Origin: an uncultured Alphaproteobacteria bacterium
GTDB lineage: Bacteria > Pseudomonadota > Alphaproteobacteria > Rhizobiales > Aestuariivirgaceae
Assembly: GCA_937868035.1 (NCBI GenBank)
Contig: CALMLK010000313.1
Coordinates: 1-7,793 of the forward strand
Direction of reading: 5' to 3'
DNA: 7,793 bases
The notes under the pieces were generated by a model. That model searched no databases, had not been told where the DNA came from, and was given only the letters and a program-made list of their open reading frames with translations. Below are positions 1 through 5,673 of the stretch, piece by piece. Numbering within the stretch: position 1 is the first letter of the stretch; each line of letters starts with the position of its first letter. The position numbers and the translations under genes were made by a program.

Positions 1-828
1 AAGTTCCTCGTCGTCACGGGCGCGGTGCCGCAGACGCGCGACATGGCCTGGCTGAGACGCCAGAGCGGCGACAAGAACTGTGTCGCCGTCGATGTGACGT
101 CCGGCCTGCCGATGATCGCCATCATGGGTCCGAAATCGCGCGCGCTGCTGGAGAAGGTGTCGGGCGCGGACCTCTCCAATGCCGCCTTCCCCTTCGGCAC
201 ATCGCAGGAAATCGAGATCGGCTACGCGCGCGTGCGGGCCTCGCGGCTCACTTATGTGGGCGAACTGGGCTGGGAACTCTACATCCCCGCCGAATTTGCC
301 GCGCATGTGATGGAGACACTGCTGGCTGCAGGCCCCGAATTCAATCTCACGCCGGCGGGCATGCATTCCATGAACAACGCCCGCATGGAGAAGGGCTACC
401 GCCATTGGGGCCATGACATGTCGGATGAGGAAACGGCGCTGGAAGCAGGCCTTGGTTTTGGCGTGGCCTGGGACAAGCCGGGCGGCTTCATCGGCCGTGA
501 GGCCCTGCTCAAGCAGCGCGAGATCAAGGTGCTGCCGAAGCGCATGGTGACCATTGCGCTTGAGGATACCAGCGAGGCATGCCCCATGATGTATCACGAA
601 GAGCCTGTCTACCGGAACGGCGTGATCGTCGGTTCAACGACCTCCGGCGCTTTCGGGCATCGTGTGGGACGGTCACTGGCACTGGCCTACGTCAAGAACG
701 CGGACGGCGTCTCGGCCGACTGGCTGTCAACCGGCACGTGGGAAGTTGAACTGGCGTGGAAGAAGCATGCCGCGAAGGTGCAGTTCGCGCCGTTCTATGA
801 TCCGAAGGGCGAACGCATCAAGGCGTAG
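1..828 (+). CDS. GcvT-like C-terminal part of a dimethylglycine/sarcosine dehydrogenase-type protein (5' partial)
   Basis: The frame is open from base 1 to the TAG at 826-828, so 275 residues of a longer protein are visible. The GTG at 25 lies inside conserved sequence and is unlikely to be the true start, because FLVVTGA just before it fits the family. Residues about 30-165 look like the folate-binding GCV_T (aminomethyltransferase) domain, including EKGYRHWGHDMSDEE and LEAGLGFGVAWDK. Residues about 180-270 look like the GCV_T C-terminal barrel, with VGSTTSGAFGHRVG. The KGYRHWGHD block is typical of large FAD-dependent dimethylglycine or sarcosine dehydrogenases, which demethylate N-methylated glycine and pass the one-carbon unit to tetrahydrofolate bound in this C-terminal module. 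The FAD domain would lie upstream of the window and cannot be checked. A stand-alone GcvT paralogue is the alternative. The exact substrate cannot be called. No partner genes lie downstream. Confidence 0.85.
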   Translation, partial: KFLVVTGAVPQTRDMAWLRRQSGDKNCVAVDVTSGLPMIAIMGPKSRALLEKVSGADLSNAAFPFGTSQEIEIGYARVRASRLTYVGELGWELYIPAEFAAHVMETLLAAGPEFNLTPAGMHSMNNARMEKGYRHWGHDMSDEETALEAGLGFGVAWDKPGGFIGREALLKQREIKVLPKRMVTIALEDTSEACPMMYHEEPVYRNGVIVGSTTSGAFGHRVGRSLALAYVKNADGVSADWLSTGTWEVELAWKKHAAKVQFAPFYDPKGERIKA

Positions 829-862
829 CGGCGATGGCGAAGCGCGCGACATTCCCGACGAT

Positions 863-891
863 CTGGTGTTCACCAGTTTTGCAACTGGTGA
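863..891. promoter_or_regulatory. Two overlapping, mutually exclusive inverted repeats between the GcvT-like gene and the peroxiredoxin
   Basis: Bases 863-876 read CTGGT-GTTC-ACCAG. The right arm is reused in a second repeat at 870-891, TCACCAGTT-TTGC-AACTGGTGA, with a 9-bp stem and 4-base loop. The two hairpins cannot form together. There is no T-run after the larger one, so it is not a classical intrinsic terminator, although it sits only 35-63 bases past the upstream stop codon. The CTGGT/ACCAG half-sites resemble operators of GntR/FadR-type regulators (E. coli FadR sites have these half-sites with a 3-base rather than a 4-base centre). The role is inferred; the symmetry is directly visible. 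Confidence 0.45.
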
Positions 892-961
892 TCCCTTGAT
901 CCGGCTCAGCGTCTGATGCGCAAATCTGGCGCGAAGAGCTGTTCGCCGCTGCTGCAATATT

Positions 962-994
962 GTTCTTTATTCCGAACGACCGGGCTACTATATT
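962..994 (+). promoter_or_regulatory. Possible promoter and small dyad upstream of the peroxiredoxin
   Basis: The stretch is AT-richer than its surroundings. It offers a weak -35-like TTCTTT at 963-968 and a -10-like TACTAT at 986-991, 17 bases apart. A GTTC-N8-GAAC inverted repeat at 962-977 overlaps the -35-like hexamer and could be a regulator site. Matches to consensus are modest and no known oxidative-stress operator is clearly recognisable. Confidence 0.25.
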
Positions 995-1024
995 TCTATC
1001 GACAACAACAAGGAGGCTCCTGCC

Positions 1025-1681
1025 ATGGCATTGCAACTCGGTGATATCGCTCCTGATTTTGAAGCGGACACGACAGAAGGCCGGATCAAGTTCCATGATT
1101 TCATCGACGGTTCCTGGGCCGTGATGGTGTCGCATCCCAAGGATTTCACGCCCGTCTGCACCACCGAATTGGGCGCCATGGCGCTGAAGTCCGGCGAGTT
1201 CCAGAAGCGTGGGGTGAAGCTGATCGGCATCTCGGTGGACAGCGTTGACGATCATCTGCGCTGGAAGCAGGACATCAAGGACGTGACGGGCGGTGACGTG
1301 AGTTATCCCATGATCGGCGACAGCGAGATGACCGTGGCCAAGCTCTACGGCATGATTCATCCCAACGCCTCGGGCAACGCCAAGAGCCGGACCGCCGCCG
1401 ACAACCAGACAGTCCGCAACGTCTTCATCATCGGGCCGGACAAGAAGATCAAGTTGATCCTCACCTACCCCATGAGCACGGGGCGCAACTTCGATGAAGT
1501 GCTGCGCGTGATCGACTCGCTGCAACTCACGGCCACGAAATCGGTGGCAACGCCGGCTGACTGGAAGCCGGGCGACAAGGCGATCATCCTCGCCTCACTC
1601 TCGGACGAAGCGGCGAAGGAGAAATTCCCGCAAGGCTGGCAGGCCAAGAAGCCCTACCTGCGCCTCGTCGATGTGAAGTGA
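1025..1681 (+). CDS. 1-Cys peroxiredoxin (Prx6/AhpC-TSA family)
   Basis: This 218-residue thiol peroxidase reduces hydrogen peroxide and organic hydroperoxides in the cytoplasm. The active-site motif is complete: PKDFTPVCTTE at residues 38-48 gives Pro38, Thr42 and the peroxidatic Cys45, and Arg131 in NQTVRNVFIIG is the usual supporting arginine. Cys45 is the only cysteine in the protein, so there is no intramolecular resolving cysteine. The YPM-STGRNFDEVLR segment (around residues 150-165) and the long C-terminal extension with DWKPGDK and KPYLRL are typical of the Prx6 branch, and length matches that family. The ATG at 1025 is well supported by AAGGAGG at 1010-1016, eight bases upstream. 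The gene appears to stand alone, with a terminator directly downstream. The reductant that recycles Cys45 is not encoded nearby; glutathione-linked or other thiol systems are possible. Confidence 0.95.
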   Translation: MALQLGDIAPDFEADTTEGRIKFHDFIDGSWAVMVSHPKDFTPVCTTELGAMALKSGEFQKRGVKLIGISVDSVDDHLRWKQDIKDVTGGDVSYPMIGDSEMTVAKLYGMIHPNASGNAKSRTAADNQTVRNVFIIGPDKKIKLILTYPMSTGRNFDEVLRVIDSLQLTATKSVATPADWKPGDKAIILASLSDEAAKEKFPQGWQAKKPYLRLVDVK

Positions 1682-1704
1682 TTTCCGGCTTCTGAAAAAG
1701 AAGC

Positions 1705-1735
1705 AGGCCGGACTGCTGGGCAGTCCGGCCTTTTT
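1705..1735. terminator. Strong intrinsic terminator, probably serving both the peroxiredoxin and convergent gatCA
   Basis: A perfect 10-bp GC-rich stem (GGCCGGACTG at 1706-1715 with CAGTCCGGCC at 1721-1730) closes a 5-base loop and is followed by TTTTT at 1731-1735. It begins 24 bases after the peroxiredoxin stop. AAAAAG at 1695-1700 means that, read on the minus strand, a T-rich tract also follows the stem after a short gap. The hairpin also lies just past the gatA stop, so a bidirectional role is likely. Confidence 0.85.
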
Positions 1736-1751
1736 GCTGTTCGAGGGTGGA

Positions 1752-3218
1752 TTACCACCACTTTGGCGCGGTGAATTTTCCGGCGGCCTGTTCCAGCGCG
1801 TAGGCAGTCTGGAAGAGGGTTTCTTCGTCGAAGGGTTTGCCGATCAACTGCAGGCCGAGCGGCAAGCCCTGCTCCGACAGTCCCGCCGGCACGGCGATGC
1901 CGGGCAATCCCGCCATGTTCACGGTGACGGTGAACACATCGTTCAGGTACATCTGCACGGGGTCCGTGATCTCGCCGGGGGCGAAGGCGGCGGAGGGCGT
2001 TGCGGGCGTCAGCACCACATCAACCTTTTCCCAGGCCTTGTCGAAATCCTGCTTGATCAGTGTACGGACCTTCTGGGCGCGCACGTAGTAGGCATCGTAG
2101 TAGCCAGCCGAAAGCACGTAGGTGCCGATCATGATGCGGCGCTGCACTTCGGGGCCGAAGCCGGCGGCGCGGGTATTCTCATAGGTATCGATCAGGTCGT
2201 TGCCCGGCACACGCAGTCCGTAGCGCACGCCGTCATAGCGGGCGAGATTGGACGAGGCTTCCGCAGGTGCAACGATGTAATAGGCCGGCAATGCGTATTT
2301 CGTGTGCGGCAGGGAAATCTCGACGACCTCCGCGCCCTGCGCCTTCAGCCATTCCGCGCCTTTGTTCCACAGGGCATCGATCTCGGCGGGCAGTCCGTCA
2401 GGGCGGTATTCGCGGGGAATGCCGATGCGGAGGCCTTTCACGGACTTGCCCAGCACCGCTTCATAATCCGGCACGGGGCGGTCGACGCTGGTGGTGTCCT
2501 TGGGATCGACGCTTGCCATCACCTTGAGCATGATCGCAGCGTCGCGCACGTCGCGGGCGATGGGGCCGGCCTGGTCCAGCGACGAGGCGAAGGCCACGAT
2601 GCCCCAGCGCGAGCAGCGGCCATAGGTGGGCTTGATTCCCACGGTACCGGTGAAGGCGGCGGGCTGGCGGATGGAGCCGCCCGTGTCGGTTGCCGTGGCG
2701 GCGGCGCAGATGTGGGCGGCGACGGCTGACGCCGATCCGCCTGACGAGCCACCGGGAACGAGGGCCGCATTGGAATTCTTGCGCCGCCAGGGGTTGGTGA
2801 CGGGGCCGTAGTAGCTCGTCTCGTTGGACGAACCCATGGCGAACTCGTCCATGTTGAGCTTGCCCAGCATCACCGCGCCCTCGCGGAAGAGGTTCGCCGT
2901 GACGGTCGACTCATAGGTCGGCTGGAACTTGTCGAGGATGTGGCTGCAGGCCTGGGTGTGCACGCCACGGGTGGCGAAGAGATCCTTGATGCCGAGCGGA
3001 ATGCCTTCCAGTTCGCCGGCCGTTCCCGCCTTGAAACGAAGATCGGACGCCTTGGCGGAAGCGCGGGCCTGCTCGGGTGTCTCCACAATGTAGGCGTTGA
3101 GGCCACGGGCCGCTTCCACGGCCTTGATGTAGTCCTCTGTCAGTTCGGCTGCGGAGATGTCGCGCGCCTTCAGCTTGGCGCGGGCTTCGGCAATGGTGAG
3201 CGTCGTCAGGCTGGTCAT
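1752..3218 (-). CDS. gatA: Asp-tRNA(Asn)/Glu-tRNA(Gln) amidotransferase subunit A
   Basis: GatA is the glutamine-hydrolysing subunit of the GatCAB complex. It releases ammonia that GatB uses to convert misacylated Glu-tRNA(Gln) or Asp-tRNA(Asn) to the correct aminoacyl-tRNA. The 488-residue protein has a full amidase-signature domain. The Ser-cisSer-Lys triad is visible: Lys78 in [10 protein letters not shown], Ser158 in [10 protein letters not shown] (156-165), and nucleophile Ser182 in [11 protein letters not shown]. The neighbouring GIKPTYGR and the C-terminal [10 protein letters not shown] also fit the family, and length is normal. The ATG at 3218 follows the gatC stop after two bases; an AAGGTGG ribosome-binding site (minus strand, 3229-3235) lies inside the end of gatC, so the two are probably translationally coupled. 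The stop lies next to the shared terminator, so gatB is not downstream in this operon. Confidence 0.97.
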   Translation of the reverse strand: MTSLTTLTIAEARAKLKARDISAAELTEDYIKAVEAARGLNAYIVETPEQARASAKASDLRFKAGTAGELEGIPLGIKDLFATRGVHTQACSHILDKFQPTYESTVTANLFREGAVMLGKLNMDEFAMGSSNETSYYGPVTNPWRRKNSNAALVPGGSSGGSASAVAAHICAAATATDTGGSIRQPAAFTGTVGIKPTYGRCSRWGIVAFASSLDQAGPIARDVRDAAIMLKVMASVDPKDTTSVDRPVPDYEAVLGKSVKGLRIGIPREYRPDGLPAEIDALWNKGAEWLKAQGAEVVEISLPHTKYALPAYYIVAPAEASSNLARYDGVRYGLRVPGNDLIDTYENTRAAGFGPEVQRRIMIGTYVLSAGYYDAYYVRAQKVRTLIKQDFDKAWEKVDVVLTPATPSAAFAPGEITDPVQMYLNDVFTVTVNMAGLPGIAVPAGLSEQGLPLGLQLIGKPFDEETLFQTAYALEQAAGKFTAPKWW

Positions 3219-3220
3219 GA

Positions 3221-3508
3221 TTATTCCACCACCTTGGGCACCATGAAGAAATCGTCTTCCGCGGCGGGTGCGTTCTTGGTCACGTCCTTGGGGATGCCGC
3301 CGTCGCTCACGACATCGTCGCGCATCTTCATTTTCATGGCGACGACCGAGGTGAGCGGTTCGACGCCCGAGACGTCGACCTCGTTCAACTGCTCGACGAA
3401 GGCCAGGATTTCGTTGAGTTCGCCCGCAATGCGCGGCACGTCCTCGTCCTTCACCTTGATGCGTGCGAGACGTGCCACGCGTTTCACCGTGGCCTGATCA
3501 ACCGACAT
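3221..3508 (-). CDS. gatC: Asp-tRNA(Asn)/Glu-tRNA(Gln) amidotransferase subunit C
   Basis: GatC is the small non-catalytic subunit that wraps around the GatA-GatB interface and stabilises the amidotransferase. The 95-residue product has the family layout: an N-terminal helical region with [12 protein letters not shown], then [17 protein letters not shown] (about 30-46), [14 protein letters not shown], and the C-terminal [17 protein letters not shown] that is almost invariant. Length is typical. The ATG at 3508 is preceded on the minus strand by a weak GGGAAT ribosome-binding site six bases away. It is the first gene of a gatC-gatA operon, divergent from the ChaC-family gene. Confidence 0.97.
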   Translation of the reverse strand: MSVDQATVKRVARLARIKVKDEDVPRIAGELNEILAFVEQLNEVDVSGVEPLTSVVAMKMKMRDDVVSDGGIPKDVTKNAPAAEDDFFMVPKVVE

Positions 3509-3540
3509 GAGTGGATTCCCGAAATTTCAGATTGGCCGGG

Positions 3541-3575
3541 GTGTTAGCAAAGGGTCAGGTGACCTGCAACTTTGC
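3541..3575 (-). promoter_or_regulatory. Candidate gatC promoter overlapped by nested inverted repeats
   Basis: On the minus strand a TTGCAG hexamer (3564-3569) and TAACAC (3541-3546) are exactly 17 bases apart, a weak sigma-70-like pair that would start transcription about 25-30 bases before the gatC ATG. Within the spacer GGTCA-GG-TGACC (3553-3564) is a perfect dyad. It is flanked by an outer pair, GCAAAG (3547-3552) and CTTTGC (3570-3575), interrupted on one side by TGCAA. The arrangement suggests an operator over the promoter. The rest of the 162-base divergent gap (3509-3670) shows only an 8-base palindrome GCAATTGC (3593-3600) and no clear promoter for the rightward gene. Confidence 0.3.
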
Positions 3576-3670
3576 TGTGAGGCCGCGGGGTTGCAATTGC
3601 TCCCCTCCCCGGTGAAGGTGGTGCGGGGGTTTCGACGCCGTTACTTTCGCACTGCAAGGGAACGCCTGCC

Positions 3671-4372
3671 ATGCCGCGCCGCACGCTTTCGCTCACCGCC
3701 GAACTGATTGCCGCTGTCGAACGTATCGAGCCCGATGCAGGTTTGGAGGACGGTCTGACACCGCTCACGGCCGAGGACTATGACCGCCTGGCGAATGACG
3801 TTCTTGATCACGCCCGGGGCGGGCCAGTTCACATTTTCGCTTACGGGTCCCTGATCTGGAAACCGGAATTCGAGCCAGTGAGGCAGGTGCGTGGCCGGGC
3901 CTATGGCTGGCGGCGTTCCTTCTGTCTCCCCATCATGAACTGGCGCGGAACACCGCAGCAGCCCGGTCTGATGATGGCGCTCGACCATGGCGGGAGTTGT
4001 GATGGACTGCTTCTCCAGTTTCCGCAGGCCCACGTCGCCGACCAGCTCAGGAAGCTGTTGCGCAGGGAAATGACTTATGTGGAAGACGTGCAATCCTTCC
4101 GGCGTCTCCGGGTGGATGTTGAGGGCACTCCGGTGGACGGCTACACATTCTATGCGGCTCCGCGCTCAAAAGGCTATTACCTGAAGCTGCCACTCGACCA
4201 GCAAGCCTATCGCATCGCGCGGGCAGCCGGTCACTGGGGCACCAACGCGGCCTATCTGCACAACACCATCCTGAAACTCGCCGAACACGGAATCCACGAT
4301 TCCTATCTCTGGCAGCTACAGCATCATGTTGCGGATGAGATCAGGCGTTTGCATCCCGGCCTGCCGGCCTGA
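3671..4372 (+). CDS. ChaC-family gamma-glutamylcyclotransferase
   Basis: Proteins of this family cleave glutathione (gamma-Glu-Cys-Gly) in the cytoplasm to 5-oxoproline and Cys-Gly. The 233-residue product matches the usual length of bacterial ChaC proteins. The substrate-loop signature is VHIFAYGSLIWKPEF (53-67, with YGSL at 58-61). The expected catalytic acid is Glu133 in LLRREMTYV. Later family features include GYTFYAA, a G-Y-Y segment near 168-170, and the GTNAAYLHNTI block near the C-terminus. The first 50 residues are a helical lead-in. The ATG at 3671 has AAGGGA at 3656-3661, nine bases away. It is transcribed away from gatC and meets the GNAT gene tail to tail. Glutathione specificity is inferred from the family. 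Confidence 0.92.
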   Translation: MPRRTLSLTAELIAAVERIEPDAGLEDGLTPLTAEDYDRLANDVLDHARGGPVHIFAYGSLIWKPEFEPVRQVRGRAYGWRRSFCLPIMNWRGTPQQPGLMMALDHGGSCDGLLLQFPQAHVADQLRKLLRREMTYVEDVQSFRRLRVDVEGTPVDGYTFYAAPRSKGYYLKLPLDQQAYRIARAAGHWGTNAAYLHNTILKLAEHGIHDSYLWQLQHHVADEIRRLHPGLPA

Positions 4373-4376
4373 AACC

Positions 4377-4397
4377 TTCCGTTACGGGCTGACGGAA
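4377..4397. terminator. Weak hairpin at the convergent ChaC/GNAT gene ends
   Basis: TTCCGT (4377-4382) pairs with ACGGAA (4392-4397) around a 9-base loop, overlapping the stop codon of the minus-strand GNAT gene. Only nine bases separate the two stop codons, so any terminator must lie inside coding sequence. There is no real T-run on either side, only a loosely T-rich stretch after it on the plus strand, so its function is doubtful. Confidence 0.2.
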
Positions 4398-5095
4398 AGC
4401 TTGTTCTTCTGCTTGCCCGTGGCGTCGAAGTTGTCGTCGGCCAGCCAGCGCTCGAAGCCTTGGCGGATGCGTGGCCATTCGGTGTCGATGATGGAAAACC
4501 AGGCGGTATCGCGGTTCCGGCCCTTGACGATGAAGTGCTGGCGGAAAATGCCTTCAAAGGTGAAGCCGAAGCGCAGGGCGGCGGCGCGCGAGGGGGCGTT
4601 CAGGGAATCGCATTTCCATTCGAGGCGGCGTACGCCGAGGTCGTCGAAGGCGTGGCGCATCATGAGGAAGATGGTCTCGGTCGAAAGCCTGGTGCGCTGC
4701 ATGGCGGGCGACATCCAGATATGGCCGATCTCGATCACGCCGTTGGCAGGGTCGGCACGCATGAACGAGCCCATGCCGAGTGCCTCGCCCGTTGCCCGGT
4801 CCACGAAGGCATAGAACCACGGATCGCGCGAGGCTTCCCGCTCCTTCAGCCATTCGGCGAAGGTGTCGAAATCCGGCCATGGTCCGTAACCGAGGTAGGT
4901 CCAGATATCGCCGTCGGGGTCCTTGCCGTCGAAGGAGGCATAGAGTGACTGGGCGTGACGGGCGACGCTCACGGGATCGAGGCGCACCCAGCGGCCGTGC
5001 AACGGCCTGAGATCAGGCTTGGAGCCGGGCGGCAACGGATCGACGACGGGGCCAACGGGGCGGGTTGCTTTGGTCTTGGAAGGGGATTTGCTCAT
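4382..5095 (-). CDS. GNAT-family N-acetyltransferase (RimJ/RimL-like)
   Basis: A 237-residue acetyl-CoA-dependent acetyltransferase of the Acetyltransf_3 / RimJ-RimL type; the acceptor is unknown. Visible features are RPLHGRWVRLDPV (30-42, the usual first strand), DIWTYLGYGPWP, EIGHIWMSPAMQRTRLSTE (122-140, acetyl-CoA-binding motif A region), VRRLEWKCDSLNAPSRAAA (155-173), LRFGFTFEGIFRQH (174-187) and KGRNRDTAWFSI. The pyrophosphate loop lacks the usual glycines (QRTRLSTE), but I recall QRT-x-x-x-TE as normal in this subfamily. The reading frame extends upstream to 5449, but that part is antisense to ruvX and shows no family similarity. I chose the ATG at 5095, with AAAAGGGG just upstream on the minus strand. 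It is convergent with the ChaC gene and divergent from ruvX. Substrates of such proteins range from protein N-termini to small amines, so none is assigned. Confidence 0.9.
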   Translation of the reverse strand: MSKSPSKTKATRPVGPVVDPLPPGSKPDLRPLHGRWVRLDPVSVARHAQSLYASFDGKDPDGDIWTYLGYGPWPDFDTFAEWLKEREASRDPWFYAFVDRATGEALGMGSFMRADPANGVIEIGHIWMSPAMQRTRLSTETIFLMMRHAFDDLGVRRLEWKCDSLNAPSRAAALRFGFTFEGIFRQHFIVKGRNRDTAWFSIIDTEWPRIRQGFERWLADDNFDATGKQKNKLSVSP

Positions 5096-5122
5096 TGACC
5101 CCTTTTCCCTGCCCGCTATGGC
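5095..5122 (+). promoter_or_regulatory. Possible ruvX promoter giving a leaderless transcript
   Basis: TTGACC at 5095-5100 and TATGGC at 5117-5122 are 16 bases apart. With normal spacing, transcription would start at about 5129-5130, where the ATG assigned to ruvX lies. The -35 hexamer abuts the start codon of the divergent GNAT gene. The -10 match is only half of the consensus, so this is tentative. Confidence 0.3.
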
Positions 5123-5129
5123 TCTGTCC

Positions 5130-5621
5130 ATGACCAGTTTTGCCTCAGAGGCCCGGACCGCCGCCCACGCCCTTCCCAAGGGCAAGCGCATGCTGGGGCT
5201 GGACCTCGGCACCAAGACCATCGGCATGGCGACCAGCGACTTCACCGGGCAGTTCGCCACGCCGCGCGATACGATCCGCCGGACCAAGTTCACCGAGGAT
5301 GCCAAGCTGCTGCTCGCCTTCGCCGAAAAAGAGCATATCGGACTGCTGTTGCTGGGCATGCCCCTCAACATGGACGGAAGCGAGGGGCCGCGGGCCCAAG
5401 CGACGCGCGCCTTTGCCCGAAATCTCGCACGCCTCACCTCCCTCCCCATCGTCTACTGGGACGAGCGCCTCTCCACGGCCGCCGTGACGCGCACCATGAT
5501 TGAGGCCGACATGTCGCGCGCCAAACGGGCGGAAATCGTGGACAAGCTGGCTGCGGCGCACATCCTCCAGTCGTTCCTGGACGCGGTGCGTTCACCACCA
5601 GCGGACTTTCCCACAACATGA
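5130..5621 (+). CDS. ruvX: RuvX/YqgF family RNase H-fold nuclease (putative Holliday junction resolvase / pre-16S rRNA processing)
   Basis: This 163-residue protein has the YqgF/RuvX fold, linked in other bacteria to 5' maturation of 16S rRNA and, as a proposed RuvC analogue, to Holliday junction cleavage. Family motifs run in order: [17 protein letters not shown] (21-37, acid Asp25), [20 protein letters not shown] (73-92), [11 protein letters not shown] (109-119, acidic Glu112), and [14 protein letters not shown] (138-151, Asp138). The three acidic positions of the RNase H-like site are kept. Start choice is uncertain. ATG 5130 gives the usual length but has no Shine-Dalgarno sequence. ATG 5118 adds four residues and also lacks one. 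An in-frame TTG at 5088 has GGAAGGGG (5078-5085) close upstream and would overlap the divergent GNAT start by eight bases. Family similarity begins around residue 20, so it does not settle the start. Confidence 0.93.
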   Translation: MTSFASEARTAAHALPKGKRMLGLDLGTKTIGMATSDFTGQFATPRDTIRRTKFTEDAKLLLAFAEKEHIGLLLLGMPLNMDGSEGPRAQATRAFARNLARLTSLPIVYWDERLSTAAVTRTMIEADMSRAKRAEIVDKLAAAHILQSFLDAVRSPPADFPTT

Positions 5622-5623
5622 AG

Positions 5624-5673
5624 GCCGGGCGGGCTTGCCAGCCGGGCGTCCCTCCCCTAAAGCCCCGGCTTTA
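5624..5673 (+). promoter_or_regulatory. ruvX-pyrB intergenic leader: direct repeat, promoter-like hexamers and palindrome touching the pyrB start
   Basis: The 52-base gap contains GCCGGGCG twice (5624-5631 and 5641-5648, a 17-base period). It also has a 7-bp inverted repeat, TAAAGCC-CC-GGCTTTA (5658-5673), ending one base before the pyrB ATG. TTGCCA (5635-5640) and TAAAGC (5658-5663) are 17 bases apart and could be a weak promoter with its start a few bases from the ATG. No Shine-Dalgarno sequence is visible. If the gene is instead read through from ruvX, the palindrome would form a hairpin over the initiation region. Confidence 0.35.

Noticed and set aside
829..1024. Possible small gene or RNA gene in the gap before the peroxiredoxin
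   Set aside because: Short frames here are continuations of shadow frames, without ribosome-binding sites; apart from the inverted repeats and promoter-like bases nothing supports a gene, and no tRNA-like cloverleaf is seen.
818..1525. Minus-strand open frame (235 residues) across the gap and the peroxiredoxin
   Set aside because: It is mostly antisense to the peroxiredoxin, which has a perfect ribosome-binding site and all family motifs; the frame itself has no recognisable domain.
1734..2729. Long plus-strand open frame (331 residues) opposite gatA
   Set aside because: It is antisense to a clearly conserved gatA, has low-complexity Gly/His/Arg-rich composition typical of GC-rich shadow frames, and matches no family I recognise.
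4748..4948. Repetitive Arg-rich plus-strand frames opposite the GNAT gene
   Set aside because: The Arg/Pro/Gly-rich composition is an artefact of reading a GC-rich gene on the wrong strand.
5096..5449. N-terminal extension of the GNAT frame to 355 residues
   Set aside because: The extra 118 residues are antisense to ruvX and show no acetyltransferase features; a good ATG with a purine-rich upstream site exists at 5095.
5500..5673. Upstream extension of the pyrB frame into ruvX
   Set aside because: The added residues are Arg/Ser-rich and derive from the out-of-frame ruvX sequence; ATCase similarity starts just after the ATG at 5674.
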